Source: Moorella mulderi DSM 14980 | Lineage (GTDB): Bacteria > Bacillota > DSM-521 > Neomoorellales > Neomoorellaceae | Direction of reading: 5' to 3' | Assembly (NCBI RefSeq): GCF_001594015.1 | Contig: NZ_LTBC01000001.1 | Span: forward strand, 372,001-436,000 | Length of the DNA stretch: 64,000 nt | Part shown: positions 23,937-32,589 of the stretch, in pieces | How positions within the stretch are numbered: the stretch's first letter is position 1 | Layout: the number at the start of each line of letters is the position of its first letter | Position numbers and translations under genes: made by a program | Notes under the pieces: model-generated | The model's input: the letters and a program-made list of their open reading frames with translations, nothing else | Told to the model about the DNA's origin: nothing | The model's database searches: none

Positions 23937-24290
23937 GTGCCCGTCCTTGTATTAATCCTTTTGTCCGTCTTCCTTGGGGCCGGCGCCCAGGTATTATTTA
24001 AAGTCGGTGTCCTGCAGCTGGATAGCCTCAAGTTTAATATTCAGGGGATCACCGGCTTGCTATTCAGCCCTTACATCCTGGGAGGCCTGGTAGCCTTTGC
24101 CGCCAGTTTCCTCCTCTGGCTAAAAGTCCTGGCCGAAGTCCCTTTAAGTTATGCCTATCCCATGGTCAGCCTGGGTTATGTCTTTGTCTTCTTGCTCTCC
24201 TGGCTCTACTTGGGAGAAAGCCTGCCGGCCTTACGGGTCGTGGGGCTGGCCTTGATTATCGGCGGCATCCTCCTTATTGCCCGGAGCTAA
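23937..24290 (+). CDS. Small EamA/SMR-type membrane transporter
   Basis: This 117-residue protein is almost wholly hydrophobic with four predicted transmembrane segments. LGAGAQVLFKVGVL near the start, LSYAYPMVSLGYVFVFLLSW in the third segment and a C-terminal GGILLIA are typical of four-helix DMT/EamA proteins, close to ArnE-like flippase subunits. The GTG start is chosen because AAGGGAG lies 11 bases upstream and a TATAAT box rules out the earlier ATG at 23916. The substrate is unknown. Confidence 0.8.
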   Translation: MPVLVLILLSVFLGAGAQVLFKVGVLQLDSLKFNIQGITGLLFSPYILGGLVAFAASFLLWLKVLAEVPLSYAYPMVSLGYVFVFLLSWLYLGESLPALRVVGLALIIGGILLIARS

Positions 24291-24374
24291 TTTTTACGGA
24301 TTTTAAGATTAAAGCCCGTTACAGGGTTTTGCGCGGCACTTTGGCTGGATAAATAGCAGGCAGGTGATACTTAA

Positions 24375-25001
24375 ATGCGGGATTTTTGTTTGGAAGGTAT
24401 AAAGGCTAAAGTAAAACAGCACAAAAGCGGGCTCCTGGATGCCCGCCTGTATGCTCAATCCGCCGTCCTTTTACCCCTGCTAAAAGAAAATGACGGTTCC
24501 CTCTCGCTCCTTTTTGAAGTACGTTCCCGCAATTTAAAAACCCAGCCAGGAGAGATCTGTTTCCCCGGTGGGCGCCTTCAACCCGGCGACAGGAGTGAGA
24601 AAGAAGCAGCCTTAAGGGAAACCTGTGAGGAACTTGGGCTGGCCGCGGATTCTATTGAAATCTGGGGCGGCCTGGACATCCTGGTTACTCCCTTCCAGCA
24701 GATCATTTATCCCTTCCCCGGCTTCTTGCACGAGCCCCAGAACATCAGGCCCAACCCCCTGGAGGTGGAGGAAGTCTTTACTGCACCGCTGGACCGCCTC
24801 CTAAGGCTCACCCCTGAGTATCATGAAATTACGCTGCAGGTACAAACACCGGCAGATTTTCCCTTCCATAAGATTCTCGGTGGCCGGGAATACCGCTGGC
24901 GCCGGGCCACCTGGCCTGAGCTGTTCTACGAGTTTGAAGGGTGGATTATCTGGGGGCTCACCGCCCGGATCCTGCACCATTTCCTTAGTATTATCAGGTA
25001 G
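24375..25001 (+). CDS. Nudix hydrolase, CoA pyrophosphatase type
   Basis: This 208-residue protein has the Nudix box (residues ~65-89, with REx2EE at 81-86) preceded by LLFEVRSRNLKTQPGEICFP, the stretch that marks the CoA pyrophosphatase (NudL/YeaB) subfamily. Such enzymes split CoA or oxidised CoA into 3'-phosphoadenosine phosphate and phosphopantetheine. In an acetogen that relies on CoA esters this would be CoA quality control; the last point is inference. It follows the membrane protein gene by 84 bases on the same strand. Confidence 0.85.
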   Translation: MRDFCLEGIKAKVKQHKSGLLDARLYAQSAVLLPLLKENDGSLSLLFEVRSRNLKTQPGEICFPGGRLQPGDRSEKEAALRETCEELGLAADSIEIWGGLDILVTPFQQIIYPFPGFLHEPQNIRPNPLEVEEVFTAPLDRLLRLTPEYHEITLQVQTPADFPFHKILGGREYRWRRATWPELFYEFEGWIIWGLTARILHHFLSIIR

Positions 25002-25116
25002 CCCTGGAAATTTAAACTTGAACTAGAAGGTCTTTATCACTCCTGGTATTGCAGAGACGGGGCCGGGCTTATACTCAGAGCTACCGGGCGTTCAGCTAAC
25101 CATTCATAAAATAAAT

Positions 25117-25156
25117 AAAAAGCCCCTGGCCGCGCCTGTTGGCGTAACCAGGGGCT
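25117..25156 (-). terminator. Terminator of the micro-peptide operon
   Basis: AGCCCCTGG and CCAGGGGCT form a 9-bp stem around an 18-base loop that can pair further inside (GCC with GGC). On the minus strand it is followed by TTTTTATTTATTTT. It lies about 90 bases after the last micro-peptide gene. On the plus strand it could also serve the Nudix gene, but no U-run follows there. Confidence 0.8.
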
Positions 25157-25244
25157 CAGCAGCGTGTTGAAGGGTATCCGCATAACGAACGCCCTGCCAG
25201 TTGGTATGCGAGGAGGGAGCTAGCCGCCCCCTCCCCCGCGGTCG

Positions 25245-25331
25245 CTAGTTGCCGAAGAAGAGCAGGATGAGAACCAGGAACAGGATCAAGGCCCAGCTGC
25301 CGGAGAAACCTGGTCCAAAGAAGCCGCCCAT
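25245..25331 (-). CDS. Micro-peptide, 28 aa, one transmembrane helix (YjcZ/tiny-TM-like)
   Basis: This tiny gene has a strong AAGGAGGAATAATC site and reads MGGFFGPGFSGSW, then a hydrophobic run ILFLVLILLFFGN. Its C-terminal 13 residues also end the next peptide upstream. The glycine-rich start, single helix and size recall the YjcZ-like tiny membrane proteins of spore formers; the family match is judged by eye. It is the last of three such genes in tandem. Confidence 0.75.
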   Translation of the reverse strand: MGGFFGPGFSGSWALILFLVLILLFFGN

Positions 25332-25365
25332 GATTATTCCTCCTTTCTCCGGTAGTTATAGGCGG

Positions 25366-25443
25366 TTAATTACCGAAGAACAGTAGAATCAGTACCAGGA
25401 AGAGGATAAAAGCCCAGTTGCCAAAAACAAATCCGTCTGCCAT
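25366..25443 (-). CDS. Micro-peptide, 25 aa, one transmembrane helix (YjcZ/tiny-TM-like)
   Basis: The sequence is MADGFVFGNWAF followed by ILFLVLILLFFGN, the same C-terminal segment as the 28-residue neighbour. A GGAGAGGGGG site precedes the ATG. The repeated segment on two adjacent genes with differing codons indicates an old duplication kept by selection. Function is unknown. Confidence 0.75.
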   Translation of the reverse strand: MADGFVFGNWAFILFLVLILLFFGN

Positions 25444-25499
25444 CTTGTGGCCCCCTCTCCAATTTCTTCTGGTTTTACTTTAACTTATGCCATTGCCTG

Positions 25500-25544
25500 C
25501 CAGGAGGTTACACTCCTGGAAAAACGCCCGGCAGGTTACCGGGC
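25500..25544 (-). promoter_or_regulatory. Paired hairpins between the first and second micro-peptide genes
   Basis: GCCCGG and CCGGGC (25526-25544) form a stem followed on the minus strand by GTTTTT, overlapping the stop codon of the 36-residue peptide. A second perfect 7-bp stem (CCAGGAG, CTCCTGG, 25500-25519) follows at once. Together they could act as a partial terminator that lowers expression of the two downstream peptides. Confidence 0.45.
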
Positions 25545-25654
25545 TAAACGAAGATAAATAAAGCGATCAACAGGAACAGGAAAAGGAATACCAGGCCGCC
25601 ATCGGCAAAGATGTCCCGTACCTGGGCTTCAGGCTGGATCTGGACTTCAGCCAT
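25544..25654 (-). CDS. Micro-peptide, 36 aa, one transmembrane helix
   Basis: It reads MAEVQIQPEAQVRDIFADGG, then a run of Leu, Phe, Ile and Val to the end. A GAGGGGGTGG site precedes the ATG. The soluble, acidic N-terminal half followed by a C-terminal anchor differs from its two neighbours. It is the first gene after a sigma-K-like promoter. I do not recognise a family beyond the tiny membrane proteins of spore formers. Confidence 0.65.
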   Translation of the reverse strand: MAEVQIQPEAQVRDIFADGGLVFLFLFLLIALFIFV

Positions 25655-25743
25655 GATGCCACCCCCTCTGAAAATAGATACTGGCCGCCAGATGCCACTC
25701 CAGGCTGCGGGCCTTTTACCCCCTGCTTTTTAATCCCTCCAGG

Positions 25744-25771
25744 TATTTTATGTATCTCCTGCACTGGTGGT
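25744..25771 (-). promoter_or_regulatory. Sigma-K-like promoter for the micro-peptide genes
   Basis: On the minus strand, AC (25770-25771) is followed after 17 bases by CATAAAATA (25744-25752). This fits the sigma-K consensus AC-N16/17-CATANNNTA. It lies about 90 bases upstream of the first micro-peptide. If real, it puts these genes in the late mother-cell programme. Confidence 0.5.
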
Positions 25772-25775
25772 TACC

Positions 25776-25803
25776 AAATAAAAAATCCCCCGTATGGGGG
25801 ATT
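25776..25803 (-). terminator. Terminator of ychF
   Basis: AATCCCCC and GGGGGATT form an 8-bp stem with a 4-base loop. On the minus strand TTTTTTATTT follows. It lies 17 bases after the ychF stop and just before the sigma-K-like promoter. Confidence 0.85.
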
Positions 25804-25820
25804 TGGCTGGGTAATTGTCA

Positions 25821-26903
25821 TCAAACATTAAAGCGAAAGTTGATAATATCGCCATCCTGGACGATATAATCTTTGCCCTCCAGGCGGGCCAGGCCTTTCT
25901 CCTTCACTTTATTCATGTCGCCCAGCCTTTCCAGGTCGTTGAAGTTCACCACCTCGGCGCGGATGAAGCCCCGCTCGATATCGCTGTGAATCTTGCCGGC
26001 CGCGGCCCGGGCATTGGTGCCCTCTTTGATGGTCCAGGCGCGGACCTCATCTTCCCCCGCCGTGAGGAAGGAGATTAACCCCAGGCGGTGGTAAATGGCC
26101 CGGGCCAGGCGGTCAATGCCGGGTTCGGTAATGCCCATTTCTTGCAGGAATACTTGGAATACTTCCCGGTCGGCGGGTTCCAGACGGGCTATTTCGGCTT
26201 CCAAGGCCGCACAAAGGGTTAAAACCGGGATGCCCCTGGCGGCAGCATAGGCCTCAACCTCTTCCTGGCCCTCATAATGACCTCCCCGTAACTGCTCTTC
26301 GTCAATATTGACCACAATGATCATGGGCTTGGTGGTTAAAAACCCCATATGCCGTAAAACCTGCCATTCTTCGGCCGTAAGACCGGCTTCCAATAAAGGC
26401 TTTTCCGCCTCCAGGGCTTCCTGGCAGCGGCGTAAGGCGCTTTGTTCGGCCAGCAGGTCGCCCTTAATCTTCTTGCTGGCGGCAATGCGTTCCAGCCTGG
26501 TTTCCACCAGTTGCAGGTCGGCCAGCAGGAGTTCTGCATTGATCATCTCCAGGTCGCGCACCGGATTGAGGCTTCCCTCCACATGGAGCACGTCCTCCCG
26601 TTGAAAGGCACGGACGACATGAAGCAGGGCATCTACCTCCCGGACGGCAGCCAGGAAGGCTGCCCCGGCGCCACGGGTCAATCCCGGTACATCAATAATC
26701 TCCAGGGTGGCCGGGGTAACTTTACGAGGGTGGTAAAGGGACGCCAGAAAATCGAGGCGGGGGTCGGGAATGGGCGCGGTGCGGATATTGGTTTTTGTCC
26801 GGCCGGCAAAGGCCGAGGTCTCCGCCTCAGCCTGGGTTAAAAGGTTGAATAACGTCGTTTTGCCTACCAAGGGCAGGCCGATAATACCACAAGTCAGGGC
26901 CAA
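25821..26903 (-). CDS. ychF: Obg-family ATPase YchF
   Basis: YchF/OLA1 proteins bind ATP rather than GTP and associate with ribosomes. This 360-residue protein has the P-loop GLPLVGKTTLFN (residues 9-20), a DVPGL switch motif near residue 72 and a C-terminal TGS-type region. The G4 position reads NIDE instead of NKxD, which fits the ATP specificity of the family. It starts with TTG behind GAGGTGAAGAGAG. It is divergent from conventional YchF in lacking the NIPFCTIEPN segment, so a DRG/YchF-like paralogue is possible. Confidence 0.8.
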   Translation of the reverse strand: MALTCGIIGLPLVGKTTLFNLLTQAEAETSAFAGRTKTNIRTAPIPDPRLDFLASLYHPRKVTPATLEIIDVPGLTRGAGAAFLAAVREVDALLHVVRAFQREDVLHVEGSLNPVRDLEMINAELLLADLQLVETRLERIAASKKIKGDLLAEQSALRRCQEALEAEKPLLEAGLTAEEWQVLRHMGFLTTKPMIIVVNIDEEQLRGGHYEGQEEVEAYAAARGIPVLTLCAALEAEIARLEPADREVFQVFLQEMGITEPGIDRLARAIYHRLGLISFLTAGEDEVRAWTIKEGTNARAAAGKIHSDIERGFIRAEVVNFNDLERLGDMNKVKEKGLARLEGKDYIVQDGDIINFRFNV

Positions 26904-26982
26904 CTCTCTTCACCTCGGCAACAGTATAACAACTCTGTTGGCAAAAAGAAAGGCCAGTGCTTATTATTATTTTCTTGGGGCA

Positions 26983-27011
26983 ATAAAAAAAGGAGCTCTC
27001 TTGCTCCTTCT
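26983..27011 (-). terminator. Terminator of the tRNA operon
   Basis: AAGGAGC and GCTCCTT pair with a 6-base loop on the minus strand and are followed by TTTTTATT. It lies 13 bases after the tRNA-Thr 3' end. Confidence 0.85.
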
Positions 27012-27023
27012 GAGATGAATTTT

Positions 27024-27099
27024 TGGAGCCCATAACCGGGATTGAACCGGTGACCTCCGCCTTACCAAGGCGACGCTCTACCTACTGAGCTATATGGGC
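27024..27099 (-). tRNA. tRNA-Thr(GGT)
   Basis: The 76-base cloverleaf has acceptor GCCCATA/TATGGGC, anticodon loop TTGGTAA (GGT) on a TCGCC/GGCGG stem, and a T-arm with GGTTCAATCC. CCA is encoded. It is the third and last tRNA of a Tyr-fMet-Thr operon. Confidence 0.95.
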
Positions 27100-27100
27100 A

Positions 27101-27176
<76 letters not shown>

Positions 27177-27187
27177 ACATTATTATA

Positions 27188-27273
27188 TGGTGGAGGGGGC
27201 TGGATTTGAACCAGCGAAGGCTGCGCCAGCAGATTTACAGTCTGCCCCCTTTGGCCAACTCGGGAACCCCTCC
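27188..27273 (-). tRNA. tRNA-Tyr(GTA)
   Basis: This 86-base class II tRNA has anticodon GTA in a GCAGA/TCTGC stem, a long variable arm (TGGCGCAGCCTTCGC) and acceptor GGAGGGG/CCCCTCC. CCA is encoded. It is the first tRNA behind a strong promoter. Confidence 0.95.
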
Positions 27274-27299
27274 ATATTTCCTTTTCAGACGCAACAGTA

Positions 27300-27328
27300 A
27301 TTATAGCATCCTGCCTTGTTGGCGTCAA
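27300..27328 (-). promoter_or_regulatory. Sigma-A promoter of the tRNA operon
   Basis: TTGACG (27323-27328) and a perfect TATAAT (27300-27305) are spaced by 17 bases on the minus strand, about 30 bases before tRNA-Tyr and just after the sigH stop codon. Confidence 0.88.
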
Positions 27329-27345
27329 GCCCTTTTTCCAGGCAA

Positions 27346-27996
27346 TTACTGGTTATTATCTCGCCGTTCCAGGTAACGCTCCAGCTTGCGCTTTACGCGC
27401 TGGAGGGCATTATCGATGGATTTAACATGGCGTTTCAGGTCAACAGCAATCTCCTGGTAAGATTTCCCTTCCAGGTAAGACATTAAAACTTTCCACTCCA
27501 GGGAACTTAAAATCTCGCCCATTTTTTCTTCGATGTCAACGAATTCTTCCTGGCTGATGATGAGCTCTTCCGGGTCGGTAATCTTGGAACCAGAAATAAT
27601 GTCCAGCAGGGTGCGATCGGAATCTTCGTCATAAATGGGCTTATTGAGAGAGACATAAGAGTTCAGGGGGATATGCTTTTGCCGGGTGGCTGTTTTAATG
27701 GCCGTGATAATCTGCCGGGTAATGCACAGCTCGGCAAAGGCCCGGAAGGAGGACAACTTGTCACCGCGAAAATCGCGAATGGCCTTGTAAAGGCCAATCA
27801 TCCCTTCCTGGACAATATCCTCCCGGTCAGCGCCAATGAGGAAATAGGAACGTGCTTTCGCCCGGACAAAATTGCGGTACTTATTAATCAAATATTCCTG
27901 GGCTACTTCATCACCCTCCTGGGCCAGGTAAACAATGTCCTCATCCCCAAGAACTTCATAGGGTTGCCACGGTTCCTGCTGTACATTGACGCTCAT
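27346..27996 (-). CDS. sigH: RNA polymerase sporulation sigma factor H
   Basis: Sigma-H controls the transition to stationary phase and entry into sporulation. This 216-residue protein has region 2 (EYLINKYRNFVRAKARSYF, then DREDIVQEGMIGLYKAIRDF) and region 4 (LEGKSYQEIAVDLKRHVKSI). The start is MSVNVQQEPW behind GGAGGCGTTGGC; a longer frame is not needed. It has its own sigma-A promoter and is followed by the tRNA operon. Confidence 0.95.
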   Translation of the reverse strand: MSVNVQQEPWQPYEVLGDEDIVYLAQEGDEVAQEYLINKYRNFVRAKARSYFLIGADREDIVQEGMIGLYKAIRDFRGDKLSSFRAFAELCITRQIITAIKTATRQKHIPLNSYVSLNKPIYDEDSDRTLLDIISGSKITDPEELIISQEEFVDIEEKMGEILSSLEWKVLMSYLEGKSYQEIAVDLKRHVKSIDNALQRVKRKLERYLERRDNNQ

Positions 27997-28073
27997 GCCA
28001 ACGCCTCCACCCTGGATTTCCAAGAACCATAGTAATAAAAGGAGGCCCTATATCTTGTCCAATAACATCAATA

Positions 28074-28102
28074 ATTATACAAGAAACCCATCTTAACCGC
28101 AA
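28074..28102 (-). promoter_or_regulatory. Sigma-A promoter of sigH
   Basis: TTGCGG (28097-28102) and TATAAT (28074-28079) lie 17 bases apart on the minus strand, about 80 bases before the sigH ATG. Confidence 0.8.
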
Positions 28103-28116
28103 GAGTTAACTACTGC

Positions 28117-28641
28117 CTACTGGCGGCGCCATTTTTCTAGAACTTTAAGGGTTTCCCCTTGGAGTCGCCCATCCAGGGAGTTCCTCTGGAGGGCCTTCTG
28201 TCCCTCCCTGGCCATCTCCCGGTGGGCGTTTTCAATGTAAGCCTTTAACTCGGCTACCGGTAGACGGAGGGCCCCGCCTCCCAGGATCATGCACTGCTCG
28301 GCCGTATCGGCAGTGGCTACGTAAACCTGGCCCTGAGTATTGAGGTTCCTTACCAGTTTCTCGATGACAGCGTCAGCCGTTTCACCCTCCCGGCTGTAAA
28401 TAATCTCCACGCCGCCTATCTTTTCCTTCTTTTCCACTGCCCCGGCAACCTTATGGGCATCAAAGACAATTATTACCTGTCCACCCCAGTAAGCCTGGTA
28501 ATTAATTAACTCTGCTATTAGTTTATCGCGGGCATGGGCAAAACTTGACTCTTCTTTTAGCTTAACTAATTCCGGCCAGCTATATAAAAAGTTATAGCCG
28601 TCAACAATGAGCACCTCAGGCACAGGTTCACCCCGCTTCAT
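28117..28641 (-). CDS. NYN-domain ribosome-associated endonuclease (YacP/Rae1)
   Basis: This 174-residue NYN/PIN-like protein has LIVDGYNFLYSW near residues 11-22, VIIVFDAHKV near 56-65 and TADTAEQC further on, which supply the acidic catalytic residues. The B. subtilis homologue Rae1 cuts mRNA at the ribosomal A site. Its ATG overlaps the rlmB stop (ATGA). Function is by homology. Confidence 0.88.
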   Translation of the reverse strand: MKRGEPVPEVLIVDGYNFLYSWPELVKLKEESSFAHARDKLIAELINYQAYWGGQVIIVFDAHKVAGAVEKKEKIGGVEIIYSREGETADAVIEKLVRNLNTQGQVYVATADTAEQCMILGGGALRLPVAELKAYIENAHREMAREGQKALQRNSLDGRLQGETLKVLEKWRRQ

Positions 28642-29378
28642 ACCGGGCAGGAATACCTCTGGCGGACGACCTCATACATTAAAACCGAAGCTGCGGCAGC
28701 AACATTTAAAGAATTAATTCTCCCGCGCAGGGGCAGTCTCACGGTAAAATCACAGTGGGACCTGACCAGGGGAGAAAGCCCCCGGCCCTCGCTCCCGAAG
28801 ACCAGGACCAGGGGTATGGTAAAATCGGTAGCAAAGGCTTCCTTGGTGCCATCGCCCTCAGCACCAATGACCCAGATCCCTTCAGCCTTCAGCCTGGCGA
28901 TGGCCTGGGACAGGTTGGTCACCCTGGCTACAGGGACATACTCCAGGGCTCCGGCAGCAGCCCGGGCCACGGCTGTGGTTAACCCCGCCGTGCGCCGCCG
29001 GGGGATAATAATGCCGTGGGCGCCGGCGGCTTCTGCCGAGCGTAAAATGGCCCCCAGGTTATGGGGGTCCTCCACCTGGTCCAGCATGATTAAAAAGGGG
29101 GGCTCCTGTTTTTCCCGCGCCAGGAATAGGAGGTCCTCAAGTTCGGCATAACTCCTGGCCGCCGCCAGGGCTACGACGCCCTGGTGCCGGGAACCTGCCA
29201 TTTTATCCAGAACCGGCCTGTCCACCCGCTGGACAGGAATTCCCTGGCTCCGGGCCAGGGCGAGGATCTCGCCAATTACCCTGCCTTCCAGCCGCGGGGC
29301 CATTAAAATTTTATGCAAGGGCCGGCCGGCCCGCAGGGCTTCCCGGACCGGGTTGCGGCCGGCAAGAATATCGTCCAT
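28638..29378 (-). CDS. rlmB: 23S rRNA 2'-O-methyltransferase (RlmB/TrmH family)
   Basis: This 246-residue SPOUT methyltransferase has an N-terminal substrate-binding domain and the three knot motifs: NLGAILRSAEAAGA, FGSEGRGL and SLNVAAAASVLMYE. In E. coli RlmB modifies G2251. The start MDDILAGRNPV has GGGAGGAAAGTTA upstream and overlaps the thyX stop (TAATG). Target position is inferred from the family. Confidence 0.92.
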   Translation of the reverse strand: MDDILAGRNPVREALRAGRPLHKILMAPRLEGRVIGEILALARSQGIPVQRVDRPVLDKMAGSRHQGVVALAAARSYAELEDLLFLAREKQEPPFLIMLDQVEDPHNLGAILRSAEAAGAHGIIIPRRRTAGLTTAVARAAAGALEYVPVARVTNLSQAIARLKAEGIWVIGAEGDGTKEAFATDFTIPLVLVFGSEGRGLSPLVRSHCDFTVRLPLRGRINSLNVAAAASVLMYEVVRQRYSCPV

Positions 29379-30061
29379 TAACTTTCCTCCCTGGCACGGA
29401 CAACCGGCGCCCGGCCACAACTCTGGGCGCCTTCGTGGCAGACGCCTTCCGTCTCGCAGGTGGGCCCGGCGTGGCTAAAAATCAGGGGAGCAACCTTTCT
29501 CACCTGGTCCCTCATTTTTAAGGCCAATTCCCGAATTTCCCACTGGGCCCGGTTACAGCAACGCAGGCGGAAAAAATTAAACAAACTGCGGGCATTAAAA
29601 GTACAGACCAGCTTTGTCTCGCAGGCATTGGGTAACAGGTAGCGGGCATCTTCCCGGGGGACCAGCTCCTGTATTTCATGATATGCCTTTTGTAAGGCCC
29701 TCATACATTCCTGGTAGCGGGCCAGGGCTTCCGGCACGGCGGCGATGCTGGGGGGGATAATGTAGGTGAAGTTGTCTTCGTTGACGTAACGCTGGGATTT
29801 CTGGGAATAGGAAGCTATGCGGTGCCTGACCAGCTGGTGGGAAAGGACGCGGCTGACCCCTTCTATGGCAAAGGTAAAGGTGATATGCTCCAGGGGGGAT
29901 TCATGGCCCAGGGATAAAAGCAGGCGCAGCAGCCTTTCTATTTCCTCTCTATCCATTGCGGCCAGAAGCCTGCTTGCCCCCCGGGGCGAATAACAGAGGC
30001 GGGCCGCCGCGGCCACCAGGCGCTCCGGCTCCGGGGTATGGCTGATGAGTTCGACTTGCAT
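29378..30061 (-). CDS. thyX: Flavin-dependent thymidylate synthase
   Basis: ThyX makes dTMP from dUMP using FAD and methylenetetrahydrofolate. The 227-residue protein has the signature RHRIASYSQKSQR at residues 79-91. The start MQVELISHTPEP has GGGAGAGGATTAAA upstream. Use of ThyX rather than ThyA suits a folate-dependent anaerobe because tetrahydrofolate is not oxidised. Confidence 0.95.
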   Translation of the reverse strand: MQVELISHTPEPERLVAAAARLCYSPRGASRLLAAMDREEIERLLRLLLSLGHESPLEHITFTFAIEGVSRVLSHQLVRHRIASYSQKSQRYVNEDNFTYIIPPSIAAVPEALARYQECMRALQKAYHEIQELVPREDARYLLPNACETKLVCTFNARSLFNFFRLRCCNRAQWEIRELALKMRDQVRKVAPLIFSHAGPTCETEGVCHEGAQSCGRAPVVRAREES

Positions 30062-30077
30062 TTTAATCCTCTCCCTG

Positions 30078-30467
30078 TTATACTTCCGCCAGCTCAAAAA
30101 TCAGCCGGGCAAGCTCGTCCAGCCTTTGCCACTCGCCCTTCAGGTACAGGTAACCGAAGAGGCTTTCCAGGGCCGTGCTGGAATGGTACTCCTCCGGGAC
30201 GGCGCTGCGGGGCAGGTGACCCGGCCGGGCGTTACGGCCCCGGCGCAGGATGTCCTTTTCCGTAGCCGTCAAGTGGGCCTCCAGGACCGGTACTAACCTG
30301 GCCTGGCCGGCGGCCCGGACGAAACGCACGGCTTCCCGGTGCAATTGCTCCAGCCTGGCCGGACCCCGGCGCACCAGGTGGGTGCGGACCAGCAGTTCGT
30401 AAACGGCGTCTCCGACATAGGCGAGAACCAGGGGCGAAAGGCCGGCAACAGGATCCACTGCGGCCAC
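30078..30467 (-). CDS. mrnC: Mini-ribonuclease 3
   Basis: This 129-residue protein is a lone RNase III catalytic domain without the double-stranded RNA-binding domain: [18 protein letters not shown] carries the acidic signature. Mini-III matures 23S rRNA ends in Firmicutes. It starts with GTG, 3 bases after the cysS stop, and lies next to cysS as in B. subtilis. Confidence 0.93.
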   Translation of the reverse strand: MAAVDPVAGLSPLVLAYVGDAVYELLVRTHLVRRGPARLEQLHREAVRFVRAAGQARLVPVLEAHLTATEKDILRRGRNARPGHLPRSAVPEEYHSSTALESLFGYLYLKGEWQRLDELARLIFELAEV

Positions 30468-30470
30468 CCC

Positions 30471-31907
30471 TCAGCTTTTCTTCCAGCGGGGCCCGCGGGG
30501 CGTATCCTCCAGGATTATCCCCAGGGCTTTGAGACGGTCGCGGATGGCGTCGGCCGTGGCCCAGTCTTTGCGCTGCCGGGCTTCCTGGCGGATGCTTAAA
30601 ATGAGGTCCATGAGGCCTTCCAGGAGGGCATCATCCACTTGCTGCTGGGGCCGGCCAAAGAGGCCCAGGACATTTTCGCCCAGTTCCTCAAAAACCGTAG
30701 CTGCCCTTTTAACAACCCCGGCGTCCGGCCGGGCCGTCCCAGCAAGGTAACTATTGATCTCCCGGGCCAGGTCGTAAAGGGCCGCCAGGGCCCGCGCCGT
30801 ATTGAAGTCATCATCCAGGGCAGCCGTAAACTCCCGGCGCAGTTCTTCAACCCGCCCGGCCAGGGTAGCACCCTTTTCGCTGCTGGCAGTTGACCCACCG
30901 GCACCTCCCAGGTGGCAGCGGGCCTCGTTCAAAAGGCGGCGGGTATTTTCCAGGCGTTCCAGGCCCTTCTCGGCGGCCAGGAGCCCGGCGTCATCAAAGT
31001 CAATGGGGCTGCGGTAATGGGTAGAAAGTAAAAACAGGCGCACGGCCAGGGGCCGGAAACGGCTGGCGATGTCCCTTACCAGGAAGAAATTACCTTTAGA
31101 CTTGGACATCTTTTCTTGATTGACGGTGATAAAGCCGTTGTGCAGCCAGAAACGGGCAAAGGGGCAGCCTGTCTGGGCTTCTGCCTGGGCAATTTCATTT
31201 TCATGATGGGGAAAAATTAGATCAGCGCCGCCACCGTGGATATCGAACCCTGTCCCCAGGTATTTCAAGGCCATGGTGGAGCACTCAATATGCCAGCCCG
31301 GCCGGCCCGGCCCCCAGGGGCTATCCCAGGCCGGTTCCCCGGGGCAGGCGGCCTTCCAGAGGGCAAAGTCCAGGGGGTTGCGCTTGGCAGTATTGACTTC
31401 CACCCGGGCGCCGGCCCGCATTTCCCCGGGAGTACGCCCGGACAGGCGGCCGTAGGCGGGGAACTTTTCTACTTCAAAGTAAACGTCGCCGCCGGCTTCA
31501 TAGGCAAAACCGCGCCTCATAAGCTCCTCGATGGCGGCGATAATATCTCTTATATGCTGGCTGACCCGGGGATAAAGGGAGGCCCGCTTAACATTTAAGG
31601 CATCGGCGTCGCGAAAAAACTCTTCAATATAACGTTCAGCTATACTTAAAGCCGGTACTCCTTCTTCCCGGGCCCTGTTGATGACCTTGTCGTCGATGTC
31701 GGTGAAATTCTGGACATAAATGACGTCATAATTCCGGTATTCCAGGTAGCGGCGTAAGGCGTCAAAGACTACCAGGGGCCGGGCGTTGCCCAGGTGGATA
31801 TAGTTATAAGTAGTGGGCCCGCAGACATACATCCGCACCCGGCCCGGCTCAGACGGAGTGAACTCTTCCTTTCGTCCCGTCAGCGTATTGTACAGGTAGA
31901 TGCTCAT
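30471..31907 (-). CDS. cysS: Cysteinyl-tRNA synthetase
   Basis: This 478-residue class I synthetase has the HIGH variant HLGNARP near residue 37, a zinc-type VCGPTTYN stretch and the KMSKSKGNF loop. The start [16 protein letters not shown] has GGAGGCCAGCAAGG upstream. It overlaps the end of cysE by 59 bases, so both are made from one message behind the T-box. The earlier in-frame ATG lies far inside cysE and is rejected. Confidence 0.97.
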   Translation of the reverse strand: MSIYLYNTLTGRKEEFTPSEPGRVRMYVCGPTTYNYIHLGNARPLVVFDALRRYLEYRNYDVIYVQNFTDIDDKVINRAREEGVPALSIAERYIEEFFRDADALNVKRASLYPRVSQHIRDIIAAIEELMRRGFAYEAGGDVYFEVEKFPAYGRLSGRTPGEMRAGARVEVNTAKRNPLDFALWKAACPGEPAWDSPWGPGRPGWHIECSTMALKYLGTGFDIHGGGADLIFPHHENEIAQAEAQTGCPFARFWLHNGFITVNQEKMSKSKGNFFLVRDIASRFRPLAVRLFLLSTHYRSPIDFDDAGLLAAEKGLERLENTRRLLNEARCHLGGAGGSTASSEKGATLAGRVEELRREFTAALDDDFNTARALAALYDLAREINSYLAGTARPDAGVVKRAATVFEELGENVLGLFGRPQQQVDDALLEGLMDLILSIRQEARQRKDWATADAIRDRLKALGIILEDTPRGPRWKKS

Positions 31908-32574
31908 CCTTGCTGGCCTCCAGTTCTTCGATCCTTCGTTCCAACCGCTGGATCTGGCGTTGCAGGCAGAGGAGCATTTCGGCCACCGGGTCCGGCAATT
32001 CGTCGTGGCGGAGGTCGATTTCGCTGACTTCGGCATCGGCAATTTTGCGGCCGTTACGGACAACCACCTTGCCCGGAACACCTACCACCGTGCAGTTGGC
32101 CGGCACATCACGTAAAACAACGGAACCGGCTCCTATTTTGACGTTATCGCCGATGTTAATATTCCCCAGGACCTTGGCCCCGGCACTGATGACGACATTA
32201 TTGCCAATGGTTGGGTGGCGTTTTCCCTTTTCCTTGCCGGTACCCCCCAGGGTAACTCCCTGGTACAGGGTAACATTATTGCCTACTTCTGCCGTCTCGC
32301 CGATGACCACTCCCATGCCGTGGTCGATAAAAACACCTTCACCCAGTTTAGCCCCGGGATGGATTTCAATCCCGGTCAAGAAGCGGTTGACCTGGGATAT
32401 AAACCTTGCCAGGAGTGTCATACCATGGCAGTAAAAGAAATGGGCGATGCGGTGGAGGAGCAGGGCATGAAAACCGGGATAACAGAGGATTACCTCCAGC
32501 AGGCTCCTGGCTGCCGGGTCACGCTGGAAAATAACTTCAATATCCCTTTTTAGCTGCCGCCACAAAGCTAACAA
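31849..32574 (-). CDS. cysE: Serine O-acetyltransferase
   Basis: This 241-residue protein makes O-acetylserine for cysteine synthesis. It has the left-handed beta-helix repeat region with [21 protein letters not shown] and [20 protein letters not shown]. The last ~35 residues are charged and overlap cysS. It is the first gene after a cysteine-type T-box. Confidence 0.95.
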   Translation of the reverse strand: MLALWRQLKRDIEVIFQRDPAARSLLEVILCYPGFHALLLHRIAHFFYCHGMTLLARFISQVNRFLTGIEIHPGAKLGEGVFIDHGMGVVIGETAEVGNNVTLYQGVTLGGTGKEKGKRHPTIGNNVVISAGAKVLGNINIGDNVKIGAGSVVLRDVPANCTVVGVPGKVVVRNGRKIADAEVSEIDLRHDELPDPVAEMLLCLQRQIQRLERRIEELEASKDEHLPVQYADGTKGRVHSV

Positions 32575-32589
32575 CCTCCCCCCATAATA

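Noticed and set aside
31908-32081. Longer cysS frame
   Set aside because: It lies wholly inside cysE in another frame and lacks conservation; the ATG at 31907 matches the family N-terminus.
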